Source: Plasmodium malariae
Lineage: Eukaryota; Apicomplexa; Aconoidasida; Haemosporida; Plasmodiidae
Assembly: GCF_900090045.1 (NCBI RefSeq)
Contig: NC_041786.1
Coordinates: forward strand, 3,175,001 to 3,239,000
Reading direction: 5' to 3'
DNA length: 64,000 nucleotides
In this document: piece by piece, positions 1 through 15,371 of the stretch
Position numbering within the stretch: the stretch's first letter is position 1
Layout of the letters: each line of letters starts with the position of its first letter
The notes under the pieces: model-generated
The model's database searches: none
What the model saw: the letters and a program-made list of their open reading frames with translations, nothing else
Told to the model about the DNA's origin: nothing
Translations under genes and position numbers: made by a program

Positions 1-696
1 TAATTTAGAATATCCTATCTGGTCTATATTTATATTTTCCTTGTATACATTTTTATATATCAGGGGAAGTCTACTCAGGGAAAAGCCTGTAAATTAAAAT
101 TTTATTTTATTTTATTTTTTTTTTTTTTCCATTTAGTTAAGATAGGAAGAATACATCTTCCTGGTTATTAATATAGAAAAATTATATTTAGTATGGTAGT
201 GTTATATATTATTGTGCTTATCCTTATTATGCTTATAATTATAATGCTAATAATTGTTGCCTTAACATTTGTTGTTATACCTATTATTATTATGCTTATT
301 CAACTATTACATAATTATTTTTATATTGTTACTACTGTTCCTGCTATTACCACTCTATTACTGTTGCTCTACTACAATTTTTATACTTCTTTTATAGTAC
401 TACAATTTTTATACTTCTGTTATACTACTACAATTTTTATACTTCTGTTATACTACTACAATTTTTATACTTCTGTTATACTACTACAATTTTTATACTT
501 CTGTTATACTACTACAATTCTTATACTTCTGTTATACTACTACAATTTTTATACTTCTGTTATACTACTATAATTATTATACTAATATTAAAACATTTCT
601 TATTATTTAAAATAATTATATTATTATTTCGTATTTTTGCGTCTAAAATAAAGAGGAATCTACGCAAATTTGTTATTAGAACATGTATTTCTGATA
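1..696. other. Left-edge intergenic sequence, possible extra 3' exon
   Basis: This stretch is A+T-rich and carries the 30-bp tandem array described separately. A slightly less A+T-rich patch at about 560-690 is open on the minus strand after an AG at about 690. It could be a further 3' exon of the neighbouring minus-strand gene, joined in phase 1. The donor it would need (GTTATT near 800) is not a typical Plasmodium donor, so this is only a possibility. Nothing else is recognisable. Confidence 0.35.
385..570. repeat. 30-bp tandem repeat, about six copies
   Basis: Nearly identical 30-bp units built around the words actactacaattttt and atacttctgtt run head to tail, with degenerate copies at both ends. 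Because the unit is a multiple of three, one plus-strand frame and one minus-strand frame stay open through the array, so the long ORF here is a consequence of the repeat and not evidence of a gene. It lies outside all exons I can support. Confidence 0.85.
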
Positions 697-3214
697 CTAT
701 TTGTTTTTAATTATTTCTATATCTACATCTACGAATATATGAAAAAATATATATATATATATGTGTGTGTATGTATGTGTATAAGAATAACCTTTTGCCT
801 TAGTTTTATCTTCTGAGTAGCTATATAACAAATAGCTTATTCGGTTTTTTATTAAATTTATAGAATGCTCTTTGTGATTTTTTAAAGCGGGGGTTTGATT
901 CACATGCATTTTGGAAATATATGTTTTGGAAATGGTCAAAGAAGTAAATATCGGTATAATATTATTGTTGAAATATGATAAAATATTTAAGTCAATGCAC
1001 TTTTGTAGTATATGAATTATTCTCCCTAATTTCATCGTTCTAAAAATATAAGGCCCTGTATGTTTTAACGTTTCAGCTAATATGTATCTACCTCCCTTGT
1101 GGCTATTGTCCGCTGCGGATGGGGAAAAAAAAGAAAAGTTAAAAATTGTTACAAAAATGTAAGAAAAATGTTACAAAAATGTAAGAAAAATGTTACAAAA
1201 ATGTAAGAAAATTGTTACAAAAATGTAAGAAAAATGTTAGAAAAATGTAAGAAAATTGTTACAAAAATGTAAGAAAAATGTTACAAAAATGTAAGAAAAT
1301 TGTTACAAAAATGTAAGAAAATTGTAACAAAATTTTAATAACAATGTATCAAAAATGAAAAAAAAATGTAACAGAAATGGAAAAAAATGAAACAATAATA
1401 TAAAAAAAATATAACAAAAAAGTGGGTACTAAATGCAAAATGTATACATAAATAAGTACATATCTATGTAAAAAAAAAAGAAAAACTCTACGATTTACTC
1501 AAAACTGATTATGTGGTGTTCTATGTATTGTAACTGTAAAAAAGGTGCTTAAGCTTAGATAAGCATAGAGCATATATTGATATATTTTTTCTAGGGCATA
1601 CTTATGTAACATTTATATAAGATAAATAATGCACATTAACTAGTAATATATATGGTTGTATCGATATATATTTATAATAAAGAGGTGTGCATAAAATAAA
1701 TACTTAATAAAATAAATGCATCTGACTGAATATTGCATACACGTAATTAGTGAAACCATATCAAATGCAGTAAATAATATTATTTCATTAACAAGAAAAA
1801 AAAAAAAAATATATAAATAAAAAAAATAACTAATATATAAAAGAAACTATATACTTTATATCTATATATGTATAAATGAAATTTGTAAGCAATTTGGGAA
1901 ATTCATGAACAAAATTAAAAAACAAGGTTGTTATAATTTATGAAAAAGAAGCAATTAACGGTATATTTTTATTTATGTATATGTACATATAATTTATTTT
2001 TTTTCCACATTCCACGCGTATACGCATATATATATACTTATGTATTGGTGGACATTTATTTATATACGTTTATGAACACAAACGAATAATTACTAATTCT
2101 CGTAACACAAATAAAAATGTGTGCATATATATATCCTCGCAGTTAAACTAAGTAAAGATGCAAAAAAAACAACAACAAAAAAAAAAAATAGCATATTTAT
2201 TTTCTTACGTGACTGAATCCTAAATCTGTCAATTAGGTGAATAAAGATCAATGGAATATACTGGAAAATATTTTCAGTGTCATCGTTAGGGTTGATGAAA
2301 AAATCTTTGGATATACCTCTAAGGTATATACAAATGTTTTCATTATTGAAAGATTTTTTAAAAAATATTTTTCCTTTTTTTTCCTCTTTTTCGTAAGAAT
2401 TAGCTTTATAAATTTCAAATTTTTTGAATTTATCTTCTCTACATATATTTATAAAATTATTATTTAAAACGGGGCACTCAGGAAAATATTTATTAATTTT
2501 CCTTTTTATTTCGTTAGCTTCTGGTAAGATTCTTTCATAATATAAATATTTTATAATTAAATAAATTAAATCATTATGTATTTGTTTCATGTCTATAACA
2601 TTACAATTTTCGTTTTTGTATATCTGTTTATAAATATTTGAACAGTTGCATGCATAACACCTATTTATATTTTTTATGTACATATCTCCGATGCACGACA
2701 ATTCTCTTGTTATTTTATTATATTTATCATTTATTATACAATTTTTTTTTAATCCTTTTTTGAAATTGCAACTGTTTTTAAGAAATTCAAATTTTTTTGT
2801 GTTCCTCGAAAAGTTATTAATTTCAAATGGGGTATTTCTTAGTGCATTCTTTTCATAATAGTCTTTTTCATTTTCATTTTTTGCAAAATATATTTTTTCC
2901 TTATTAAATGTATTTAATTTTAATTCCCCATATTTATTTTTTCTTTTGTATATATCGTTATTTTGATTATAAGCATAATTAAAATTTACGTTGTTTGTAG
3001 ATAGGGGGCTATTATAATTTACCAAGCTTGTGTTAGTACTTTCCCAATTGGATTTGAGTAAGCTATTATCGAAAAAAGTTGTGTTTTCGTAACAGTTATC
3101 GCTGTAATTTAAATTTAATGGCATATTGTAATTCTGCACATTTTCATTGTTACTTGTAAGGGCAAATCTTTTATCCCAGGTGTTATATTCCTCGAGGCAG
3201 ATGGAACTATTCAT
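697..3214 (-). CDS. Conserved Plasmodium-type protein, function unknown (2 exons)
   Basis: I do not recognise a family with confidence. Exon 1 is 3214-2209 (335 codons plus one base) and exon 2 is 1112-697, together about 473 aa. The donor at 2208 reads GTAAGA; the acceptor at 1113 follows a C/T-rich run ending CCGCAG; both junction sides are phase 1. Exon 2 before its first ATG is open and clearly coding (about 25 codons of mixed composition), which is why I join it instead of starting a new gene there. The N-terminal half is Asn-rich and low in structure. Around residues 210-240 a helical segment, DLIYLIIKYLYYE followed by a basic stretch, looks like a LisH-type dimerisation motif, but this is weak. 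The last 30 codons are microsatellite-like, so the true 3' end may lie in another exon. Position next to the primase gene suggests the P. falciparum chromosome-14 neighbour of unknown function. Confidence 0.7.
1138..1345. repeat. 22-bp tandem repeat inside an intron
   Basis: About nine imperfect copies of a 22-bp unit (ttacaaaaatgtaagaaaaat plus one base) lie head to tail. The array sits within the 1.1 kb intron (1113-2208) of the minus-strand gene at 697-3214, close to its 3' splice site. Copies differ mainly by a-to-t changes. Confidence 0.85.
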
Positions 3215-3743
3215 TTTTTTTTTTTTTTTTTTTTATTGTGAAGGGGGATTTACGTTATTGAGAATCCTGATGGGCGATTTGGCTTAAGCACGTGTATATG
3301 ACTATATGTATGTATATATGTGTATATATATACATACAAACACCTCTGAAGGAGCAATTAAAATTTAAAGCGATATATATTAGGAGGATAAGAGAGATAC
3401 TAGGGAAGCGAACATATATAAAAAGGACAAATAAAACAGGAGACAAAATAGGGGACACTTATTTTATGTATTGAAAAAATTAGCTAAGTATAAATAATAG
3501 GAGGAAAATAAAAAGTATAACTACTCTTATGATTTTATGGTGAAATAACTGTAGATATATTAATAATAAATGTAAATAGAATGAAATACATTAAAAATAT
3601 TAAATAATTACTCTGTGTTACTATTAAAAATTTGCAACTATTTTGATGAAACAAGAAATATAAAAGGTAAATTTTTTTTTTTTATTATTACATGCAGTCA
3701 CGGGAGGAAAAAAAAAAAAAAAAAAAAAAAGATGAAAATAAAG

Positions 3744-3787
<44 letters not shown>

Positions 3788-5179
3788 TCGTTTATTTGCA
3801 TTATAAGTATACTGTCATAAGTACATAAATAAAACGTTGTTGTTTTGTTAATGTAATTGTAATTTACAACGTTTTTTTTTTTTTTTTTTTTTTTTTTAAT
3901 GTAGAGGTGCATTAACATGTCACATAAGGACTTAACATATGTAACATACTTGGATATAATTATGCAAAAATTTAATATGTTTCATATATAGAAAGGAATT
4001 AATAAATAGATAATAAAAATTTTTGTTATTGACAAAAAATAAAAACGGCAAACGTGTAGTAGGAGAAATCATAAAGGTTGCATCCAATGTATGTGCATGT
4101 TTATATAGGCACATGAAAGTGCAATAAATAATCATGAAATAAATATGTTGGTAAGAAATTAATTTGTCAAAGAAACGTTAATATTTTTACTTTTTTAGGG
4201 ATATACATTGCAGCTTATAGATATTCCAATAAAAAAAAAAAATAAAATACTCGCATAAGTTAGGGTATATATAGGGGCTCATGTAAAGACACTAGAATAT
4301 GTATAAGAATGCTCGTGGGGGCTTATATATGTGCATATGTTTATCGGCGTACACGATTATGTATGCATAGAATAGGTATATCATGTGAATGCAGTACGCA
4401 AAAGTAATACTCATATGAATACTTATACAAGAGAATAATTAGTATGGGGAATGTTCACATAATAAATATGAGAGATAAGTAATTATCACAAACGTAAAAT
4501 AAGAAACGTTCAATGCAAAATTATTTCCCGCTGTGACAAAGATAAAAAAAAAAAAAAAAAAAGTATGGTGCACTAAAGAATATAAAATAGCACTCATAAA
4601 TAACTGGTGCACTTTCCACTTGTCTCTAAACACTGTTTTCATGAAGCAATTTTCATATAAATTTTTTATAATTAGAATGAAATTATTTTTACAACGGTGC
4701 TGTAATATTTTTAATCTTACAACTTTTTGCTCTTATTATAGACAACATAAAAAAAAATTTAATTAAAATGAACAGATAATTTATTTTGGAATAAATAATA
4801 ATAAAAAAAAAAATTAATATTAAATTAATATTTATTTTGAAATAATAAAATTAAATTTTAAATTATAAATTTGTAATAAATTTTGTGTAAATTTCAATAA
4901 AAAAATGTATGACAGAAAAAAACTCAAGTGTTTATTTCTTGTTTGGTTCATTTATGCAGGTTCTAGCACTATTTGGTGACACAACCACATGTAAATATAC
5001 TTGATAAATAAGAGTGGTTGTATATAAGTGACATGATGTAAAAATTTATAAAAAAATTTTGCTATTAAATGTAGGATGTATTCAGAATAATTGTACCATT
5101 CTAAATATATAAAATGCATTTTTTTACGGCTATTTTAAGTAGATATTTTTTTTAATAGACACACTTTTTTTTAATGAAT

Positions 5180-5460
5180 TTTTTTGTTTTTTGATTAATT
5201 ACCGTGTTAGGAGTTACAGGAATTTATCTTCTTTTATATTCTCTTAATTTTTATAAAGTTTCGTTCTGTTCACCCTCAGGATCTGATCTACAACATCATA
5301 AATCTTCATTTTTTGTAGACATTCATAATGTAGAGTCCGTATGTATACTCTCCGTACATTTAGATCGATCTATAAGGTTTGGTTGCACAGAACTGGAAAG
5401 GAAACAAATATAATTTCTGTGAGTAATGCCCTTTATCTAAAGAGATGTATGCACAGCATG
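5180..5460 (+). other. Exon-like segment, unassigned
   Basis: This 280-bp patch is visibly less A+T-rich than its surroundings and has an open plus-strand frame of about 69 codons (5204-5413) after an AG at 5209-5210. The peptide begins with a hydrophobic stretch that could serve as a signal sequence (GIYLLLYSLNFYKVSFC) and ends with a Cys-spaced stretch, SVCILSVHLDRSIRFGC, loosely like a beta-strand pair of the 6-Cys (s48/45) fold. There is no ATG start and no flanking exon I can join in frame. It could be a decayed gene, an exon of a species-specific gene, or chance. The 6-Cys resemblance is speculation. Confidence 0.25.
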
Positions 5461-5499
5461 TAAACCCACTCATTTTAGAGAAATGATTGGAGAGAAAGG

Positions 5500-5915
5500 A
5501 AAAATGGAAAGGAAGGAAAAGGTGAAGAAGGGAAAAGAGAAGGGAAAAAAGAAAGGAAAAGGGAAAGGAAAAGAGAAGGGAAAAGAGAAGGGTAAAGAGA
5601 AGGGAAAAAAGAAGGGAAAAAAGAAGGGAAAAAAGAAGGGTAAAGAGAAGGGTAAAGAGAAGGGAAAAGAGAAGGGAAAAAAGAAGGGTAAAGAGAAGGG
5701 TAAAGAGAAGGGTAAAGAGAAGGGAAAATAGAAGGGAAAATAGAAGGGAAAATAGAAGGGAAAAGGGAAGGGAAAATAGAAGGGAAAATAGAAGGGAAAA
5801 GAGAAGGGAAAAGAGAAGGGAAAAGAGAAGGGAAAAGGGAAGGGAAAAGAGAAGGGAAAAAAGAAGGGAAAAAAGAAGGGAAAAGGGAAGGGAAAAGAGA
5901 AGGGAAAAAAAAATG
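5500..5915. repeat. Homopurine minisatellite (6/12-bp unit)
   Basis: About 400 bp of nearly pure A/G on the plus strand, made of gggaaaagagaa-like units with occasional variants carrying t. The pattern is a six-base register (gggaaa, agagaa). Both strands are open over long stretches (Gly-Lys-Glu repeats on plus, Phe-Pro repeats on minus), which follows from the composition. I see no splice-joined gene that uses it. Homopurine mirror repeats of this length can form intramolecular triplex (H-DNA) in vitro. Confidence 0.9.
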
Positions 5916-6689
5916 GAAACAAAGAGGAAAAAATAAAAGAAAAGCAGAAGGAAAAGGAAATGAAAAGAATTATTCTTCTTCTACTAGAAGTGTTCTTCTA
6001 TGGGAAAAAATAAAGAATTTACATTTATTTTCAGTATCCAGATGTGATGGAAAGGTAAAATCTTCTTAGTACAATGAAAGTATATGTACTACATAAAATT
6101 ATATCACAGACAAGTATAAAAAAAGGGTCTTCTTTAAAATGTATAAAAGTGGTATAATAGAAATATTAGCATAGACATATATACACATATATTTTTATAA
6201 GGTATATAATTCCATAAAAAATAGGAAAATACATGTACGGTGGTTTACGCTTTAATTTTAAACACACTGAGAAATATAAATAAGGAATACAGTTTTTAGC
6301 GTCACAACATATACTCCAAGAAATAGTACATTTGAAATTTATTAATAATGAAGAGCATACTACAAATATATATTAGAAAAAATGTAATTAAAAAGATTAT
6401 ATAAAGATAGGAGAAAATTGGGTATTTTATAAATATTATATATTCATGGAGAAAAGGAATTTATGATGGAACTACTGTAGAAATGTTTAAAATAAAATAG
6501 ACAGTTAAGCAAAAATTTGAATGTGGTACATAGAGATGTAAATTTGTATAATTTGAAAATTTGACATAGATATTAAAAAAAAAAAATGATTGAATGAAAA
6601 TAAAACTCGAAGAACGGGTGAAAGAAATGGGTAAAGAATCAAAAAAAGGGAAAAAACTTGGAAATGAAAAAATAGAAAAATTGGGGAGT

Positions 6690-7215
6690 AAAAATAGAAA
6701 AATGTGGAAATAAAAATGGAAGAATATATATTTAAAAATGGAATAATATATATGTAGAAATGGAAAAATATATATGTAAAAATGGAAATATATATATGTA
6801 AAAATGGAAAACTATGTATGTAAAAATGGAAGAATATATATATTTAAAAATGGAAGAATATATATGTAAAAATGGAAAACTATATATGTAAAAATGGAAG
6901 ACTATGTAAGTAAAAATGGAAGAATATATATGTAAAAATGGAAAACTATATATGTAAAAATGGAAGACTATGTAAGTAAAAATGGAAGAATATATATATT
7001 TAAAAATGGAAGAATATATATTTAAAAATGGAAGAATATATATTTAAAAATGGAAGAATGTATATGTAAAAATGGAAAAATATATATGTAAAATGGAAGA
7101 CTATTTATGTAAAAATGGAAGAATATATATGTAAAAATGGAAGAATATATATGTAAAAATGGAAGAATTATATATGTAAAAATGGAAGAATATATATGTA
7201 AAAATGGAAGAATAA
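6690..7215. repeat. About 22-bp minisatellite with AT-rich unit
   Basis: More than 20 variable copies of a unit close to aaaaatggaagaatatatatgt. Each copy has the same core aaatggaa followed by an (AT)n spacer whose length varies by two bases between copies, so the array is heterogeneous in register. It is not part of any exon I can support. Confidence 0.88.
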
Positions 7216-8649
7216 ACATGGAAAAAATTAAGAATAAAAAAAGGAAATATTAGACAAATAATGTGGCTAATATATGGATAAAAAAAATAGAGAAACCGAA
7301 AAAAGAAAAATATGAAACTTGACAGCGAGAAAATTAAAAAATTAGAAAAAAGGGGTACTTTGCTAAAATTTTAAGAGTTACTTTGGTTATTACGTATATT
7401 ATCCACATAATAAATAATTATAGTACTTTTTTTATCACTATGTTGTTAGGAATAGATATACACGGTCATGCACAAACACATATAAAGAATACGTAAGTTA
7501 ACAATCGCTTATTCCAAAGAGTTATATATGAGAGACAAAAAACTACATTTCGCGATATAGAACTGGAACTTTATGCGGGAAATAAAAATATATATACTTT
7601 TACGTACTTATAGGAAAGAGGAAGAATAAAATTATATGGGTAATAAGAATTATTACAGATTAATGTAAATACAAATGAATATAATGCATTTAAGTAAATT
7701 ATCAGCTGTAATTAAAATTTCTTTTTTCTCCTTCACTTTCTCTTTCTCTTTCTCTTTCACTTTCGCTTTCTTTTTCTATTTTCCTTTTTTTTTTTTTATA
7801 ATTTATGAAAAAATGGGAACGACAGAGATTAAATTTTTACTCTAAAGCATAAACATCTTGAGACATATTATAAGAGGTAGATATTATAAACTTATTTTTC
7901 GTTAAAAGTTAGAGGAAAAAAAACATGTGTACTACTTAAAAACGCACTGATAATGTTTAGCATCCTACTATCTTGTAGGCATTTTACATATAGAAATGTA
8001 GAAATATTTTTTATTTTAGATGATTCCTTAAAAAATAAGAGTTATTTAGACCTAGGTTTGCGTGTTAAATCCCATATGTATATATATATATAATTCCAAA
8101 ATGGAAAACAAGTTTTTGTATTTACATTATAATGCTGTTTTGCTTAAATAAAAAAAAATGTTCGAGACTAATAATCCTATGTTTGAGTATGCATGAATTC
8201 AAATAAATTTTAAAAAGGTATTATATAATAATTTCCTAGTTTTAGGAAGAAAAAAAAAAAAAAAAAAAAAAAGGGAAAAAAAAAAAAGTGCACGAATTAT
8301 GCAAAAAAAAAAAAAAGGGAAAAATGAAAAAGTGCACGAATTATGCAAAAAAAAAAAAAAGTATTATATTAAAAAATACACATAATAATGTGCCCTTCAA
8401 GTATCTTATAAATTGTTGTAATCGATATACTTCGAACCTTCACTTATTCCTTTGTAAAAAAAATATAAAAATAAAAATAAAAAAGATAGACATACATATA
8501 TAAAAATACATATATATATTTATATAAATTTTTGTTATTTTTAACGAATTAAGGAATAAGCACATGGTAATTTGATATTTGGCGAGTTTAGTAAAAATAC
8601 ATTATCCTCAAAATGTAGGCTAGAAAATATGGCAAGTTGCATGTATAAA

Positions 8650-12842
<4,193 letters not shown>

Positions 12843-14537
12843 CTTAAATAATAATCTTCATTCAGTTTTATTGAAAAAAAGAGAAGATCAAAAAGCGAAA
12901 AATGAATAGTTAAAAACAAAAAAAAAGAAAAGAAAAAATAAAAAAGAGGCTCTTTTTAACTCTCAAATTTTTAAGTTTCTGTTAAACATTACTCATATAA
13001 AAGCATATACAAACAAGAGCATTTATATACATGTGTACGTACATGCACATATATATATAAGTATATATATCCATGCGTGAAGAAGGAATAACAAAATTAA
13101 TTAGAAGCAAAACAAATGGATAATAAAAATTTTGATTTGAAAAAATTCAAGAGACTAATGTAAATTTTAGGACAAAATTTTTTTTGTTTATAATATTATT
13201 ATGATTCTATGAGAAAATAGACATTCATAATAAAAAAAAAAAAAAAAGATTACTTGAAATTACTTTTTTTTTTTTTTTTTTTTGTACTCTGTAATTTTAT
13301 CTGTATTTTTTCCCCTATTGCCTTGTATTTTTTAAGCATTCTTTCATTTAATAAATCATTGAAAAGGAAGTTAAATAATAATATCCTCTTCCCAAATGAA
13401 CAGCCTTTTGTTGCGCCTACAAGTCATCTGTAAGTGAATATATATATATATATATATATATAAATATACCTATTTAATCATATGTACATATATACACGTT
13501 AAACATGAACATAGAGAAATAAGAAGAATCAAGAACAAAAAAGATAAATAACTCGCATATTACTAATTTAGGAATACATTAATAGCACAGTACATCATTT
13601 TTATAAAATTTTATTAAACAAGTGCTGAATGAAAAAAAAAAAAAAAAAAGGTGTAAAAAAATGTATTTCTTTGGGTATGCATATATATATATATATATAT
13701 ATATATGTACGTCCAAACGTGTATATTATATAAAACAAATAAAAAGTGTGTTTTAATGTTCAATTAAGAGTAATATGCTATATTTTCAACCTTTGCCCTT
13801 TTTATTTATTCACCATAAAAGTGTAAAACACAGTAATTATGTTAAAATACCTTAATTTTTGTTAAGTTCAGAATGACATCAAAAATTGAAACTGTTATAT
13901 GGCAATAATTTTACAAAAGGGTATGCATTTATTGTAGCAATTTTTAATTTTACACAAAGAAAAAAATAGAAAAAAAAAAAAAAATATATATATTTATATA
14001 AATATATACATGTACAAGTATACATATACAAGCATAATAACAAAATTTATCCTTTTGAAAAACATAAAATTAAATTATGATGGTATTAAAATTTTTTTCA
14101 TATGTTTTTATATGTGAAATAAATATACGTAATGAAAAGGTGCCTGGGCTTCTTGCAGTGCGTAGCAAGTGTTAATCCAAAAGGGTAGCTTACAACGTCA
14201 AATAATGTTACTACATGTACATATTTCCCCTTTCTAGGAAAAAAGATAAGATCTTTTTTTTATTAATATGTCATAAATACCACAGAATAATAATAGCAAA
14301 GGTGAAAATACCTTATTATATTATTGCCTGTCATCAAAGGGAATTAATAGAGAGTACAAGCAGATAACATTTGAAGCACTTTTTTACTTCATTTAATTTT
14401 TATTAACTGTTTACAATTTTGTTTTATTTTTCTAATTTATGGTTATAATAAGTAGTATACACATTTAGCATATATATGTGTTCCCTCAATCCTTACTTTT
14501 TGCAGAAAACGTATATATATCTCTGTTATTTGTCTGT
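12843..14537. other. Intergenic region between GET4 3' end and primase 5' end
   Basis: Both flanking genes are on the minus strand, so this should hold the GET4 3' UTR/terminator and the primase promoter. It contains poly(A) and poly(T) tracts at about 13232-13281, two (AT)n microsatellites (about 13438-13462 and 13681-13706) and one GC-raised island at 14138-14200, listed separately. No other gene is visible. Confidence 0.7.
14138..14200. other. GC-raised island, possible ncRNA or exon
   Basis: About 60 bp of near-50% G+C stand out in A+T-rich sequence. CTTGC at 14152-14156 can pair with GCAAG at 14165-14169. On the minus strand the island is open and reads as ordinary-looking protein (for example LTLATHCKKPRHLF), but no start codon or joining exon is evident. 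It could be a small structured RNA, an exon of an unrecognised gene, or a remnant. I see no C/D or H/ACA box motifs. Confidence 0.3.
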
Positions 14538-15371
14538 TCACGAAAATACGCTTTGTAACATGCTAAAAAGATTGACCCTCTTTTTATTAAAAATAGCAGC
14601 ATCAATTATGTCCGTATATTTTTTAAATTCAGGATCATAACTTAATATTAGTCTATACCTATATTTAACGTCGTCATATAAAGCTTCACTATTGTATATA
14701 CATGAACAAGTAATTAAATAAGCTACCTGAACAGGCAAGGGAACATCTTGCCTATTTAGGTTTGTTTCAAATTTATTTATAAGATCTAACGCTTGTCGAA
14801 ACTTATCTAAAACAATTAAACATAAAGTTGTTCTTAAAACAAAAAAATCAAATTCACTGGGATAACCTTCTTTTCTCCACATAGTAATTACATTATATAA
14901 AATTTCATTGTCATCTAGGTAAATATAATGATTATGTGCTAAAGCAAATTTTTTATCATCAACGTAAGAATTACCAATAGCTTTATGGAAACCTGCATAT
15001 CCAAAAATGTGATCATCATTTGTTGACCAAGTTATTGATTTGTTCATAAATTTATATTTCTCATCAGTTGAATTAGGAGGACACTTCTCAAAAATTTCTA
15101 TTATTTTATTTGCAAAATCCATATTAAACGGTAGTTCATTTTGTATTAGAATGATACAGCACTGATACATTAAATCGCATAATAAAACATACTGTTCTGC
15201 TTTGGCAAATTTAGGACAAAAATAAAATATAACATGTATACAACCAGTAAAGTCTTTTTTAAGCAATTTTTTGTTTATAATTGACTTGATTAATTGATGT
15301 GCTTCATAATGTTCTCCCTTTTCTATTTTCTCCTTGGCAAGTTTTTCCCGCATTGATTTTCCCATTTTCAT
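14538..15371 (-). CDS. GET4: GET4 homologue (tail-anchored protein targeting)
   Basis: A single-exon gene for a 277-aa protein matching the GET4/TRC35 (UPF0363) family in length and layout. In other eukaryotes GET4 is an alpha-helical repeat scaffold in the cytosol that, with GET5, passes tail-anchored membrane proteins to the GET3 ATPase for insertion into the ER. Features seen: a basic start (MKMGKSMREKLAK), GEHYEAHQLIKSI near residue 18, the Trp-containing ITWSTNDDHIFGYAGFHKAIG block near residue 110, FALAHNHYIYLDD near residue 140, and a hydrophobic C-terminus ending LFSMLQSVFS. Start codon choices are Met1 or Met3; nothing upstream is open. It is divergent from CPSF3 across a 1.9-kb spacer. 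Family assignment is from recognition of the sequence pattern, not an alignment. Confidence 0.88.
   Translation of the reverse strand: MKMGKSMREKLAKEKIEKGEHYEAHQLIKSIINKKLLKKDFTGCIHVIFYFCPKFAKAEQYVLLCDLMYQCCIILIQNELPFNMDFANKIIEIFEKCPPNSTDEKYKFMNKSITWSTNDDHIFGYAGFHKAIGNSYVDDKKFALAHNHYIYLDDNEILYNVITMWRKEGYPSEFDFFVLRTTLCLIVLDKFRQALDLINKFETNLNRQDVPLPVQVAYLITCSCIYNSEALYDDVKYRYRLILSYDPEFKKYTDIIDAAIFNKKRVNLFSMLQSVFS

Larger units (their letters stand above)
3215..8649. other. 5.4-kb intergenic region, repeat-rich
   Basis: No gene can be supported. The region lies upstream of the minus-strand gene at 697-3214 and downstream of the primase gene, so it holds the promoter of the first and the terminator of the second. 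It contains (TA)n at about 3747-3782, poly(A) and poly(T) runs at about 3709-3730 and 3872-3897, two minisatellites (5500-5915 and 6690-7215), one exon-like patch (5180-5460), and a short duplicated segment at 8284-8360 where gtgcacgaattatgc plus poly(A) occurs twice. Confidence 0.7.

Noticed and set aside
193..573. 126-aa plus-strand ORF
   Set aside because: It is a translation of the 30-bp repeat and its A+T-rich flank; no codon bias or domain.
5470..5922. 150-aa Phe-Pro ORF on minus and Gly-Lys-Glu ORF on plus
   Set aside because: Both are translations of the homopurine repeat. No flanking exon continues either frame.
6690..7215. CRISPR-like array
   Set aside because: The units are contiguous and variable, without unique spacers of constant length, and the genome is eukaryotic.
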